A program made the position numbers and the translations under genes. DNA of 64,000 nucleotides from Mycetocola tolaasinivorans (GTDB lineage: Bacteria; Actinomycetota; Actinomycetes; Actinomycetales; Microbacteriaceae): contig NZ_RCUX01000001.1 of the NCBI RefSeq assembly GCF_003667565.1, positions 124,001-188,000 on the forward strand, written 5' to 3'. Position 1 is the stretch's first letter; every line of letters starts with the position of its first letter. The notes under the pieces were generated by a model, which saw only the letters and a list, made by a program, of their open reading frames with translations, searched no databases and was not told the origin of the DNA. Below are positions 14,928 to 23,558 of this stretch, in pieces.

Positions 14928-15659
14928 ATGTTTGACGCGCTAAACGATGCGATCATGACGGCGGTGGGATCGCCGTGGATCACGCTGATCATCCCGGTGG
15001 TGGTGTTTATCGATGCCTTCTTCCCACCCATTCCCAGCGAGACGGTGGTGGTCGCGGCGGCGGCACTGGGGTTCTCCATGGGCACACCGAACGCCTGGGT
15101 CCTCATCCTGCTGGCCGCCCTCGGCGCTATTGCCGGCGATAACCTGACGTACTGGATCGGCCGAAGGGTCGACCTGACCAGGTTCCGCTGGATGCGAGCC
15201 GAACGCTCGGTGACGGCTCTGGAGTGGGCGCGTCGCGGCCTCGAAAAGCGCACCGGCGTCCTCATCCTCACCGGGCGGTACATTCCGGTGGGCCGGGTGG
15301 CCGTTAACCTCACCGCCGGCGCCACCGGGCTGCCGCGCCGCCGATTCGTTCCGCTCTCCATCCTGGCCGGAGTGACCTGGGCGCTCTACACCGTGGGCAT
15401 TGGCGTCTGGGCCGGGGCCTGGTTTCGGGAGACGCCACTGTTGGGTGCGGTGATCGCCGTGGTCGTCGCGATCGTCGTGGGGTTCGTAATCGACCGGATC
15501 AGCACTGCCCGCGCCGCCGCCCGGGAGCGCGCCATCGGCACCACAGGCACCACCGGCACCGCGCGCACGCCCCACGCCACCGCCCGTCACGATGCCGCCC
15601 GAATCCCGCCCGTCCGTGCCACAATGAGGGAAGATCATGCGCGCACCCCGTTCAACTGA
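14928..15659 (+). CDS. DedA family membrane protein
   Basis: 243 residues, SNARE-associated/VTT domain. Hallmarks: an early re-entrant segment FIDAFFPPIPSETVVVAAAALGF, then GDNLTYWIGRR and the conserved GRYIPVGRVAVNLTAGATGLPRRRF motif. DedA proteins take part in lipid-carrier recycling and membrane homeostasis. Start ATG 14928 has GAGGGAG upstream. The last 60 residues are a Thr/Gly-rich cytoplasmic tail. The gene overlaps the following histidine kinase by 23 bases. Confidence 0.9.
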   Translation: MFDALNDAIMTAVGSPWITLIIPVVVFIDAFFPPIPSETVVVAAAALGFSMGTPNAWVLILLAALGAIAGDNLTYWIGRRVDLTRFRWMRAERSVTALEWARRGLEKRTGVLILTGRYIPVGRVAVNLTAGATGLPRRRFVPLSILAGVTWALYTVGIGVWAGAWFRETPLLGAVIAVVVAIVVGFVIDRISTARAAARERAIGTTGTTGTARTPHATARHDAARIPPVRATMREDHARTPFN

Positions 15660-16860
15660 GGCCACCGAGCGCCCCGTGATGGGGCGCATCTGGGTGCTGC
15701 TCTGCGCCCTCGCGGTGGTTCTCGCCGCGGTGTCGATTCCGGTCAATGCGGCCCTCTACGGGGTGCCCGTGCTCGACGCCATCCTGCTCGGGCTGCTGCA
15801 GGCCGGGCTGATTCCGCTCGCGGTACGCAGCCCGAAGATCGCCGCCGCGCTGTCGTTTATTCCGTTTACGCTGCTGCCGATGCTGAGCATCGCCTCGACC
15901 GGGGCACCCTGGCCGGTGGCCGTCACCACGATTCTCGCGCAGATCGCCCTCATCGTGACCCTCGCGTTCGCCGCGACCTGGCGTACCGCCACACTCACCT
16001 GGCTGATCTCGGTGGCCGCGGTGATCGGGCTGATCGCGGCCGTCCCGCAGCGGTACGATCGCTTCCTCGAATCCCTCGCCTCGGGCATTCCGTTTGCAGC
16101 GATTTCGCTGGCGCTGCTCACGATCTCGCTGCTGCTGGCTCAGCGCGCGCGGATCCGGGCCCAGCTGGAACAGGAGCGCCGGGTCACCGCCTCCGAGCAG
16201 GTGCGGCGCGAGCTCGTCGAGGAGCGCAACCGCATCGCCCGTGAGCTGCACGATGTGGTGGCGCACGGGCTCTCGGTGATTCAGGTGCAGGCTTCCTCGG
16301 CGAAGTATCGTCTGCCGGGACTTGCGCCGGAGGTCGCCGCCGAGTTCGACGGCATCGGTGCCACCTCGCGCAGCGCGCTCGCCGAGATGCGGCAGCTGCT
16401 CGGGGTGCTGCGCAACGAGGATTCCGCCGCGGGTCTCGGCCCGCAGCCGGGGCTCGCCGATGTGCCCGAGCTGGTGGACACCATCCGAAAGACCGGCGTG
16501 CCAATCGACCTCAGCTGGAACGTGAGCGACTCGGATGGGCTGCCCGCCTCAATCGGCCTCACCGCGTATCGCCTCGTTCAGGAGGCGCTGAGTAATGCGG
16601 TGCGTCACGCTCCCGGTGCCGCCGCGAACGTCAGCGTGACCCGCGGCCCGGCCGCGCTCGACCTCCTCATCGAAAACGATGCCTCGGGCGAAGCCACCCG
16701 AGGTGCAGACGCCGCATCTCCCGCGCGCGGGCACGGCCTGGTCGGGATGCGCGAGCGCGTGCACCTCGCCGGCGGCCGCCTGGACCTCGGCCCCACCGAA
16801 TCCGGCGGATTCCGTGTCGCGGCCCACCTTCCCCTCCCCAACCACACGGAGCACGCATGA
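15637..16860 (+). CDS. Sensor histidine kinase, NarL/DesK type
   Basis: 407 residues. Five or six membrane segments (about 18-170) serve as sensor; there is no large extracellular loop, so it probably senses the membrane itself. HisKA_3 dimerisation helix ERNRIARELHDVVAHGLSVI with phospho-acceptor His205, then an HATPase domain with NAVRHAPG (N-box) and GHGLVGMRERV (G-box). Start ATG 15637 follows GGGAAGATC. Its stop overlaps the response regulator start by 4 bases, so the pair is co-translated. Confidence 0.92.
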   Translation: MRAPRSTEATERPVMGRIWVLLCALAVVLAAVSIPVNAALYGVPVLDAILLGLLQAGLIPLAVRSPKIAAALSFIPFTLLPMLSIASTGAPWPVAVTTILAQIALIVTLAFAATWRTATLTWLISVAAVIGLIAAVPQRYDRFLESLASGIPFAAISLALLTISLLLAQRARIRAQLEQERRVTASEQVRRELVEERNRIARELHDVVAHGLSVIQVQASSAKYRLPGLAPEVAAEFDGIGATSRSALAEMRQLLGVLRNEDSAAGLGPQPGLADVPELVDTIRKTGVPIDLSWNVSDSDGLPASIGLTAYRLVQEALSNAVRHAPGAAANVSVTRGPAALDLLIENDASGEATRGADAASPARGHGLVGMRERVHLAGGRLDLGPTESGGFRVAAHLPLPNHTEHA

Positions 16861-17534
16861 CCGACACCACGATCCTGATTGCCGACGACCAGGCCATGGT
16901 GCGCGCCGGGTTTGCCGCGATCCTCGACGCGCAGGACGGCCTGCGCGTCATCGGCCAGGCGGCCGACGGGGCCGAAGCGGTACGGCTCGGCCGGACGCTG
17001 CGACCCGACGTGGTACTGATGGACGTGCGCATGCCCATCATGAACGGCATCGACGCCACCCGCGAGCTCACGACCCCCTCGAAGGGTGACCCCTACACCC
17101 CGCTCGTGATGGTGCTGACCACCTTCGACATCGACGAGTACGTACACGAGGCCCTGCGCGCCGGCGCGAGCGGATTCCTCCTCAAGGACGCTACCCCGGA
17201 AGACCTCGTGCAGGCCGTGCGTATCGTCGCCTCCGGGGATGCCCTGATCGCGCCGCGCGTGATGAAGCGCCTGATCGAGACGTTCACCGCCAGCAGCAGC
17301 CCGGCCCCGGCCCGCCGCGCGGCCGAGCTCAACGACCTCACCGAGCGCGAGCGCGAGGTGCTGATTCTGGTGGGCACGGGTCTCTCGAACACCGAGATCG
17401 CGACCAAACTGTTCATCTCGGAGCAGACCGTCAAAACCCACGTGAGCAAGATCTTCTCCAAGCTGCACCTGCGCGACCGCGTGCAGGCGGTGGTGCTCGC
17501 CTACGACACCGGGCTGGTCGCGCCCACGCGCTGA
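16857..17534 (+). CDS. LuxR/NarL-type response regulator
   Basis: 225 residues. Receiver domain with acidic pair Asp10-Asp11, phospho-acceptor Asp56 in VVLMDVRMP and the Lys in FLLKDATPED. C-terminal LuxR helix-turn-helix LTEREREVLILVGTGLSNTEI...EQTVKTHVSKIFSKL. Partner of the kinase just upstream (ATGA overlap). Target genes are not visible; the DedA gene in front is the closest candidate. A strong terminator follows. Confidence 0.95.
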   Translation: MTDTTILIADDQAMVRAGFAAILDAQDGLRVIGQAADGAEAVRLGRTLRPDVVLMDVRMPIMNGIDATRELTTPSKGDPYTPLVMVLTTFDIDEYVHEALRAGASGFLLKDATPEDLVQAVRIVASGDALIAPRVMKRLIETFTASSSPAPARRAAELNDLTEREREVLILVGTGLSNTEIATKLFISEQTVKTHVSKIFSKLHLRDRVQAVVLAYDTGLVAPTR

Positions 17535-17588
17535 GTTTCTCAGTAAGACCGTTGCCCTCGCACCCCTACCCGGGTGTGAGGGCATAAT

Positions 17589-17627
17589 GGCTCCCGGGCG
17601 GGATGCCCCGGGAGCCACCGTATTTTT
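17589..17627 (+). terminator. Intrinsic terminator after the two-component genes
   Basis: Perfect 10-bp stem GGCTCCCGGG / CCCGGGAGCC, 8-base loop, followed by ACCGTATTTTT. One of only two hairpins in the window with a proper T-run. Confidence 0.88.
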
Positions 17628-17674
17628 ATGCTCCCTCTGTGCCGCGGAGATTCCGTAGTGCGGGAGGGAACATC

Positions 17675-19000
17675 ATGACCACGCTCACCGGTATCGATTC
17701 GCGCCGGGGCACCACCGCGAAGACGCGGGATCGATCGGTGGATCTGGTGCGCGCGATCCTGCTGATCGTGGTGGTGGGCCTGCACTCGATCATGGCCGGG
17801 GTCGGTGTGGGTGCCGGTGGAATCGTAATGGAAAATGCCCTCGATAATCTGCCCGGGTTTGCCCCGGTGTCGTGGTTCGTGCAGGTGATGCCGCTGTTCT
17901 TCGTCCTCGGCGGGTTTTCCAGTTTCACCCAGTGGACGCGGATGCGTGAGCGCGGGCACAGCCCAGCAGACTACGTTGTGACTCGGCTGCACCGGCTGCT
18001 GTTGCCGGCCGTCGCGGTGATCGGCACGGTGGCGGCGGCGCTGCTCGTGATGACGATCATCGGGGTGCCTGCCGATCTCATCGCTACCGCGGGGTTCCGC
18101 ATCAGTCAGCCGCTGTGGTTCCTCGGGGTGTACGTGCTGTGTTCGGCCCTGGTGCCGCTGTTGGTGGGGGCGCATGAGCGCCGGCCGGTACTCAGCCTGG
18201 CGCTGCTCGGCACCGCCGCCCTCAGCGTAGACATGTTGCGGGCGAGTACCGGTATCTCGGGACTCGGGTTCGTCAACCTGGTGTTTGTGTGGCTTACGGT
18301 GCAGCAGCTGGGGTTCTGGCTCGCCGAGGGACGGTGTGAGCGGTGGGGTGTTCGCACCCGCGTCGCGGTCGGGGTGGCCGCGCTGCTCGCGCTGTTTTTG
18401 CTGAGCGTTCCCGGCCCGTATTCTCCGGACATGTACGAGAATCTAAACCCGCCCACGATCTGCCTGATCCTGCTCGGTATCGCCCAGCTCATGCTTTTCA
18501 CGGTGCTGCGGGCTCGCCTGCGTGAGGTTGCCGAGCGGCCGCGGATCGCGGGCCTTGTGAACGCCGTCGGGGCTCGTTCAATGACGATTTACCTGTGGCA
18601 CATGCCGGTCATCATCGCGCTCGCCGCGGGCCTGCTGTTCCTGAACGCAACCGTCGCGGTGCCGCTGCCCGACCCGCTGAGTGCCGGCTGGTGGTTGACT
18701 CGGCCGTTCTGGCTGGTGGCCGTGGGGCTCGCGGTGATTCCGGTCGTCGCACGTCTCGGCTGGATCGAGGGTGCCAAGCGGGCTGAGCTTTTCCTCTCCG
18801 GGACTCGGATGCTGACCCCGCGCGTGATTGCCGCGGTACTGCTGGGGGCCGGTGCCGTGCTGGTCATCCTGGTCACGGGTTTTGCGCTCGGCGGTGCGAT
18901 CATCGCCCTGGGAATGCTCGCCGCCGCCCTGCGGCTGGTGGCGGTGACGGGTGCCCGTTCAACTGCCCGCTCAGCCGCGGTGCCCGCCCACCACCAGTGA
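17675..19000 (+). CDS. Acyltransferase-3 family membrane protein
   Basis: 441 residues from ATG 17675, with GGGAGGGA ahead. The opening RDRSVDLVRAILLIVVVGLHS has the Arg and His typical of the family, followed by about ten membrane segments, including VMPLFFVLGGFSS and the late SMTIYLWHMPVIIA. It would O-acylate an extracytoplasmic sugar, lipid or cell-wall component. It is related to the first module of the fusion at 461-2710 but has no phosphatase part. Its 3' end overlaps the converging gene by 30 bases. Confidence 0.88.
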   Translation: MTTLTGIDSRRGTTAKTRDRSVDLVRAILLIVVVGLHSIMAGVGVGAGGIVMENALDNLPGFAPVSWFVQVMPLFFVLGGFSSFTQWTRMRERGHSPADYVVTRLHRLLLPAVAVIGTVAAALLVMTIIGVPADLIATAGFRISQPLWFLGVYVLCSALVPLLVGAHERRPVLSLALLGTAALSVDMLRASTGISGLGFVNLVFVWLTVQQLGFWLAEGRCERWGVRTRVAVGVAALLALFLLSVPGPYSPDMYENLNPPTICLILLGIAQLMLFTVLRARLREVAERPRIAGLVNAVGARSMTIYLWHMPVIIALAAGLLFLNATVAVPLPDPLSAGWWLTRPFWLVAVGLAVIPVVARLGWIEGAKRAELFLSGTRMLTPRVIAAVLLGAGAVLVILVTGFALGGAIIALGMLAAALRLVAVTGARSTARSAAVPAHHQ

Positions 19001-19420
19001 GTCGGTAACGCCGTCGGGGGAGGCGACCGTCCATTCGAGATCCGCGGGGGCCGCGGGGATGAGCGGGTCGATCCACTCGGCCACCACCGTGATCACCGCC
19101 CCCTCAAACTCCTCGAGGGACCATCCGGCCGGGCAGGGCGGAACCTCCGGATCCCACCCGGTTTCGGTCCACTCGACACCGAATACGGCGCGGGCATCGC
19201 CGAGCGCGAAGTCCAATTCGGTGCCTCGCGGCCCGGAAAAACGCGCCCAGATATCAAACGGGCCCTCGGGATCCTGCCCCACATAGACATCGAGCACGAC
19301 ACCGTCGATGCCCGGGATGTTCGCCGCCCCGGCCAGTGTCTTGAGGATACCGGTAACGCGCGTGGATGCGGCCTCGAGGAGGGGGCGTAGGGCGTCACGG
19401 TATTCGGCAGCGGCGGTCAC
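18971..19420 (-). CDS. Conserved hypothetical protein
   Basis: 149 residues, soluble, acidic, with a tail-to-tail overlap of 30 bases with the acyltransferase. It contains PGIDGVVLDVYVGQDPEGPFDIWARF and WDPEVPPCPAGWSLEEFEGAVITVVAEWIDPLI. Good local coding character, no recognised domain; I cannot infer a function. Confidence 0.65.
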   Translation of the reverse strand: MTAAAEYRDALRPLLEAASTRVTGILKTLAGAANIPGIDGVVLDVYVGQDPEGPFDIWARFSGPRGTELDFALGDARAVFGVEWTETGWDPEVPPCPAGWSLEEFEGAVITVVAEWIDPLIPAAPADLEWTVASPDGVTDSLVVGGHRG

Positions 19421-19500
19421 GGCGCCAGTTTAGCGAGAACGAGGCCATCCGCGCGAGGCCTCACGGCCGAAACCGAAGCGAGGCCCCGCGCATGGCCGGT

Positions 19501-19839
19501 CTATTCGGCGCTGATGGTGAGGGTGGAGATCAGCCCGGCGGAGTCTTCCCCGAACGTGTAGGTCAGCTCAACTGCCCCGCCCGGGAAGTTTCCCTCGAGG
19601 AGTTGCAGCACCGCGGTACCCTCCGCGACGTGCCGGGTTTCGAGCCAGGTCGACGTGGTCTCAAACTCGCTGGCCGCGCCGGCGAGCCAGGCGAGGATCT
19701 CGGCGGTGCCGCGATGAATGTGGCCATCGTCAACAACCACCGCATGCGGTGTGAAAACCTCCGCCACGAGGTGCTTTTCCGGCCCGTCCATCAGCTCAAA
19801 GAAGCGGGCGATAATCGCGGAATACTGGCGCTTATTCAT
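19501..19839 (-). CDS. NTF2-like / SnoaL-type small protein
   Basis: 112 residues from ATG 19839, preceded by GGAG at the right distance. It starts MNKRQYSAIIARFFELMDG and has the cone-shaped NTF2 pattern: RGTAEILAWL helix, then strands TSTWLETRHVAEGTAVLQLLEGNF and VELTYTFGED. Such folds bind or isomerise small molecules. It lies 16 bases downstream of an SDR gene and is in the same operon, so it probably acts on the same or a related substrate. Confidence 0.75.
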   Translation of the reverse strand: MNKRQYSAIIARFFELMDGPEKHLVAEVFTPHAVVVDDGHIHRGTAEILAWLAGAASEFETTSTWLETRHVAEGTAVLQLLEGNFPGGAVELTYTFGEDSAGLISTLTISAE

Positions 19840-19855
19840 GGTGTGATCTCCTGCT

Positions 19856-20653
19856 CTAGGCGGTCTTGATGGTGCCGCCATCAACGGTGATGTCCTGGCC
19901 CAGGACGGAGGCTGCGGCGTCCGACACCACAAAACCGATGACTTCGGCGATCTCCTCGGGCGGGGCGAACCGGCCATCGGGGATGCCTCCGAGGGAGTCC
20001 ATCATGAGCTTCATGCCGGCCTCCTCGTCGATGCCGTGGGCCTCCGCCAGGCGCGCGGCGAGGGCAACGGCCCCCGGGCTCTGAATGCCGCCGGGGGACA
20101 CCGTGTTCACTCGGATGCGCTGCGGAGCCAGCTCGTTCGCGAGTCCCTTGCTGTAGGTGCGCAGAGCGGCCTTTGCCGCCGCATAGCCGAGGGTGCCGTC
20201 GTAGAGCGGCATGCGGCCCTGGATCGAGCCCACGTGTACGATTGCGCCCGCGCCGCGCTCCTGCAGAAGCGGGATGAGGGCGCGGTCGATACGCACCGCC
20301 GCCAGCAGGTTGAGCGTGAGTTCGTCATTCCAGTGGGCGTCGGTCATGCTCGCATGACCGCCACCGGGGGTGTTCGATCCGCCGGTCACGTGCACGAGAA
20401 TATCGAGCCCGCCGGCCTCCCGCACGGCTTCGGCGATGCGCGTGGGGGCATCCGGTTCGGTCACATCAAGCTGCAGGATTCGCTCGGCCGAGCTCTGCTC
20501 GGGGCGGGAGCGACCCACCACGGTGACGCGGGCCCCGGCGTCGGCCAGGCGCTGCACGGTCGCGGCACCGAGGCCGCGGGTGCCGCCGATCACGATTGCG
20601 TGCCGGCCGGCGAGGGAGAGATGGGGCGGATACGCGGGAGTGTTTTCTGTCAT
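19856..20653 (-). CDS. Short-chain dehydrogenase/reductase
   Basis: 265 residues. NAD(P)-binding GGTRGLG (about 23-29), LDV acidic loop, HVGS catalytic Ser region, and YAAAK with catalytic Tyr and Lys; the C-terminus DITVDGGTIK is typical. The substrate is unknown. The MerR-type promoter at 20660-20690 would start transcription on the A of its ATG, so the message is probably leaderless. First gene of a two-gene operon with the NTF2-like protein. Confidence 0.9.
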   Translation of the reverse strand: MTENTPAYPPHLSLAGRHAIVIGGTRGLGAATVQRLADAGARVTVVGRSRPEQSSAERILQLDVTEPDAPTRIAEAVREAGGLDILVHVTGGSNTPGGGHASMTDAHWNDELTLNLLAAVRIDRALIPLLQERGAGAIVHVGSIQGRMPLYDGTLGYAAAKAALRTYSKGLANELAPQRIRVNTVSPGGIQSPGAVALAARLAEAHGIDEEAGMKLMMDSLGGIPDGRFAPPEEIAEVIGFVVSDAAASVLGQDITVDGGTIKTA

Positions 20654-20659
20654 ATGACC

Positions 20660-20690
20660 AGAATCGGCATTCCCCCAGGGGGAAGGTCAA
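20660..20690 (-). promoter_or_regulatory. MerR-type promoter of the SDR operon
   Basis: Minus strand: -35 TTGACC (20690-20685), a 19-base spacer carrying the perfect palindrome TTCCCCC-T-GGGGGAA, and -10 GATTCT (20665-20660). The -10 lies only 6 bases from the SDR ATG. The MerR gene just upstream (20716-21534) is the obvious regulator. Confidence 0.8.
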
Positions 20691-20715
20691 GGAAGCGGAA
20701 CGGCGTGTTTCTCTG

Positions 20716-21534
20716 CTAGCGTCCCGCCCGAAAAATGGGCCAGCCGATCTCGGTCACCAGGTCGTCGGACTCCGGGGTCGCCTCCACAACGTAGCGCTCG
20801 CGCAGCGGCCCGGAAACACCAATCTCATGTTCGGCAACGTACACGCCAAGGGCGCCGTAGGTTTCGGCGATCGTGGCGTCGGGACCGCGATGAACCGCCA
20901 CCGCGAGCTCCACCGCGGGTAAGAGCTCGGCGCGAATCCGGCCCGAATACTCGCCCCCAGTCGTCTCGGCACGCAGCAGTACAAAGAGCGCTGCCTCGCC
21001 GACGCCATTCAGGAACAGCTCGGTGTCCCACACACCGCCCACGGGCCCTTCAACCTCGGCATGCGTGGCCGCAAGATGCACGAGCTCCGCGCGGGCGGCG
21101 GTGTACCAGTCGCTGAGTTCGGCCCGGGAGATGCGCTCGCGGATGACCAGGGCGGGGAGCGCGGGCTCGCTGCGGTGTTCGATGTCGACCGGATGGGTGG
21201 TGGGATCCAGGAGCCCACGCAGTGCCGCGACCGCGTGTGTCGTGGCTGCGAGCCGCTCCTCCAGCCGCGTCAGGTGCTCGGTGATCAGAGCGTGACGCTC
21301 GGGCACCCGCGGGGTGTCAAGGATTTCCCGGATGGTGTCAACGGGCACGTCGAGGGCGCGAAACTCTCGAACGACCTGAGCGTCGGCTACCTGGGTCGTC
21401 TCGTAGAGGCGGTAGCCATTGTGTGCGTCGATCGCCGAGGGCACCAGGATCCCCATCCGGTGATAAAACCGCAGCGCCTTCGCGCTGAGCCGGGTGGCCT
21501 GGGAAAACTCACCGATCGTCATTCTTGCTGCCAT
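20716..21534 (-). CDS. MerR-family regulator with effector-binding domain
   Basis: 272 residues. Winged helix MTIGEFSQATRLSAKALRFYHRMGIL, then NGYRLYETTQVADAQVVREFRAL and the coiled-coil linker (about 80-110). The C-terminal 150 residues (ERISRAELSDWYTAARAEL...YVVEATPESDD) look like a GyrI-type ligand-binding domain, as in drug-sensing BmrR/BltR proteins. It sits immediately upstream of, and in the same direction as, a MerR-type promoter feeding SDR and NTF2-like genes; probable ligand-induced activator. Confidence 0.88.
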   Translation of the reverse strand: MAARMTIGEFSQATRLSAKALRFYHRMGILVPSAIDAHNGYRLYETTQVADAQVVREFRALDVPVDTIREILDTPRVPERHALITEHLTRLEERLAATTHAVAALRGLLDPTTHPVDIEHRSEPALPALVIRERISRAELSDWYTAARAELVHLAATHAEVEGPVGGVWDTELFLNGVGEAALFVLLRAETTGGEYSGRIRAELLPAVELAVAVHRGPDATIAETYGALGVYVAEHEIGVSGPLRERYVVEATPESDDLVTEIGWPIFRAGR

Positions 21535-21588
21535 GGTGCCATTCTCTCCCGAGCGTCAGACACACAAACCTCGGCGGCTGCCGCGTGC

Positions 21589-22326
21589 CTACCCGGCCGG
21601 AGCGAGGAGCGTCGCCACCGACGATGTCGAGGCCGCGGCCAGTTCGCCGAGGGTTCGCACCTCGGTGGGTGAAATGATGCTGAGCTGGCCGGGTGCGGGG
21701 AGGGTGGAGGCGTCGCCGGGAATGGGGAGGGCCGTCCACGCGGGATCGGCAGGATCGATGCGCCAGGGCGAGACGGGTGGGAGTCCGGTCAGCGCCAGAA
21801 ACTCGCGCGTCTCGCCGAGTGCTGCCGGGGCTACGATCACCCCGTCCAGTGCGCGAAAGGCACCGCTGTATCCGTGCGGGAGGTCGAGGGAGGCGAGCTC
21901 GGACTGATCCCGTGCGGCAAAAACCAGCAGACGCTGGCCCTCGTGCGGGTGTGTGCCGGTCACCCCGATGAGGAGGTTGGCGTCGGCGCTGAGAATCCGC
22001 CGGACGCCGCGTCGCCCCGCGGCCTCGGGAATCGGAAGAGCAACGGGGGCAGGAGCGTTCGTCGCAGGGGTTTCGGCACTGAGCGTCGTGAGAATCGCCG
22101 CCGCGTGCGGTGCGCGTTCGAGGAGATCCGTGCTCGACAGGATGCTCCACTCACCGCTTCTCAGCTCGAGTACTCCCACCCGGGTTTCGCCGTGATCGTC
22201 GGCCCAGGCGGTCGCGAGGTGATCCGTTCCCAGGCGTGCCGTGGCGATGCGCACGGATGGGCCGGCCTCCGCGGGCACGGGGACGGGCAGCGAGAGAACG
22301 GGCGGGACGGCGGCGGGTGTCGTCAT
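21589..22326 (-). CDS. Hypothetical cytoplasmic protein
   Basis: 245 residues, no membrane segment or signal peptide. Strand-rich with regular repeats of about 45 residues (RIATARLGTDHLATAWADD, RRILSADANLLIGVTGTHP, RALDGVIVAPAALGETRE), which could form a small beta-propeller-like fold. Pro/Ala-rich between strands. No family recognised. It lies 54 bases upstream of the MerR gene on the same strand. Confidence 0.65.
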   Translation of the reverse strand: MTTPAAVPPVLSLPVPVPAEAGPSVRIATARLGTDHLATAWADDHGETRVGVLELRSGEWSILSSTDLLERAPHAAAILTTLSAETPATNAPAPVALPIPEAAGRRGVRRILSADANLLIGVTGTHPHEGQRLLVFAARDQSELASLDLPHGYSGAFRALDGVIVAPAALGETREFLALTGLPPVSPWRIDPADPAWTALPIPGDASTLPAPGQLSIISPTEVRTLGELAAASTSSVATLLAPAG

Positions 22327-22409
22327 GTCCCGATCCTAACCTCAGCCCGGCAGCATTGCCAGGGGAGCGGCGGCTACCCGGCCATGCCCGGAAGCATCAA
22401 AAGAAACCC

Positions 22410-22440
22410 TTGACCTCAACCGCGCTTGAGGTTTTAGCGT
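22410..22440 (+). promoter_or_regulatory. SoxR-like promoter of the superoxide dismutase gene
   Basis: -35 TTGACC (22410-22415), a 19-base spacer and -10 TAGCGT (22435-22440). Within it lies the perfect dyad ACCTCAA-CCGCGC-TTGAGGT, close to the SoxR operator CCTCAAG...CTTGAGG known from enterics and Streptomyces. No soxR gene is in the window. Confidence 0.7.
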
Positions 22441-22469
22441 AGGGGTAATACCCCAGGGAAAGGAACCCC

Positions 22470-23069
22470 ATGCCGCTCTACACCCTCCCCGATCTCTCCT
22501 ATGACTACGGAGCCCTCGCCCCGCACATCTCCGGTCGGATCATGGAACTGCACCACTCCAAGCACCACCAGGCCTACGTGAACGGTGCCAACACCGCGCT
22601 CGAACAGCTGGCCGAGGCCCGCGACAGCGGGAACCTCGTCAACATCAACAGGCTGGAAAAAGATCTCGCCTTCAACCTCGGCGGGCACCTCAACCACAGC
22701 ATCTTCTGGGAAAACCTCTCGCCCGACGGCGGGGGAGACCCCTCGGGTGCCCTGCTCGCCTCGATCGAGGAGCACTTCGGTTCGCTCGACGGATTCCGCG
22801 CGCACTTCACCGCCACCGCGCTGGGCGTGCAGGGGTCGGGGTGGGCCGTTCTGGCCTGGGATCACCTCGGTGCGCGCCCGGTCATCTTCCAGCTGTTTGA
22901 CCAGCAGGGTAACGCGCCGCTCGGTGTGACCCCGCTGCTGCAGCTCGACGTGTGGGAGCACGCCTACTACCTCGACTACGTAAACGTACGCGCCGACTAT
23001 GTAAAAGCCTTCTGGAACATCGTGAACTGGGCAGACGTCGAGGCCCGGTTCGCCGCCGCTCAAAACTAA
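22470..23069 (+). CDS. sodA: Fe/Mn superoxide dismutase
   Basis: 199 residues, converts superoxide to hydrogen peroxide and oxygen in the cytoplasm. Metal ligands visible: His28 (ELHHSKHH), His76 (GGHLNHS), Asp160 and His164 (DVWEHAYY). [10 protein letters not shown] and the aromatic pocket fit Mn/cambialistic enzymes. Start ATG 22470 with AGGGAAAGGA before it. It stands alone between a SoxR-like promoter and a strong terminator hairpin. Confidence 0.95.
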   Translation: MPLYTLPDLSYDYGALAPHISGRIMELHHSKHHQAYVNGANTALEQLAEARDSGNLVNINRLEKDLAFNLGGHLNHSIFWENLSPDGGGDPSGALLASIEEHFGSLDGFRAHFTATALGVQGSGWAVLAWDHLGARPVIFQLFDQQGNAPLGVTPLLQLDVWEHAYYLDYVNVRADYVKAFWNIVNWADVEARFAAAQN

Positions 23070-23080
23070 CCGAGCGCACC

Positions 23081-23115
23081 GTGCCGCGATCCACTCCCCG
23101 GGTGGACCGCGGCAC
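23081..23115 (+). terminator. Terminator hairpin after sodA
   Basis: 14-bp stem with one mismatch, GTGCCGCGATCCAC / GTGGACCGCGGCAC, 7-base loop, 11 bases after the stop codon. Confidence 0.75.
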
Positions 23116-23466
23116 GCCTCGTTAACCGGCGATGCGGCCGCGCCCGGTCACCGGCTGATTTTCAGGAACTCGTAACGCGCCCCCTGCCGGAGCACGAATC
23201 AGCCCCGTTTCTGGGCAAAACCCGCGCCCCTGAAACACGGTCGAAATGAGCGTGTAACAGCCGGTGAGCGGTGGTTTTCCCGTGTGGGGCCGCGGGAGTA
23301 TCGCGGCAAATTCTCAGACGTATAGTTGAGCAATCCCCGCGAGGACGATTGGCGCAGCGCCAGCCCTATCCGATTGTTGCCCCGCTGGTTGTCGCCGTGT
23401 CCCTGGATGGGCGAATGCGGCGAGTTTCATCACACCCAGTCCCTGGGTGGCTCGCCCCCACAGACA
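23116..23466. other. Gene-free stretch between sodA and the aldo/keto reductase
   Basis: About 350 bases. Frames that run through it have poor codon character, no ribosome site and no family resemblance. It is bordered by two strong hairpins, so it is probably silent spacer. Confidence 0.45.
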
Positions 23467-23505
23467 GCACGGTGCCGCACCCTACGGGAGGGTGCGGCAC
23501 CGTGC
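23467..23505 (-). terminator. Very strong hairpin downstream of the aldo/keto reductase
   Basis: Perfect 17-bp stem (GCACGGTGCCGCACCCT and its complement) with a 5-base loop, 54 bases past the reductase stop. It is a likely terminator for the minus strand. Confidence 0.75.
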
Positions 23506-23558
23506 GCGGTTGGCTGCCTGGTCGCTAGCGTATGACGAGCGCCTGCATTACCGTGTGC

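Noticed and set aside
23271..23528. Open frame of 85 codons between sodA and the aldo/keto reductase
   Set aside because: No ribosome site; it runs through the 17-bp terminator hairpin and has poor coding character.
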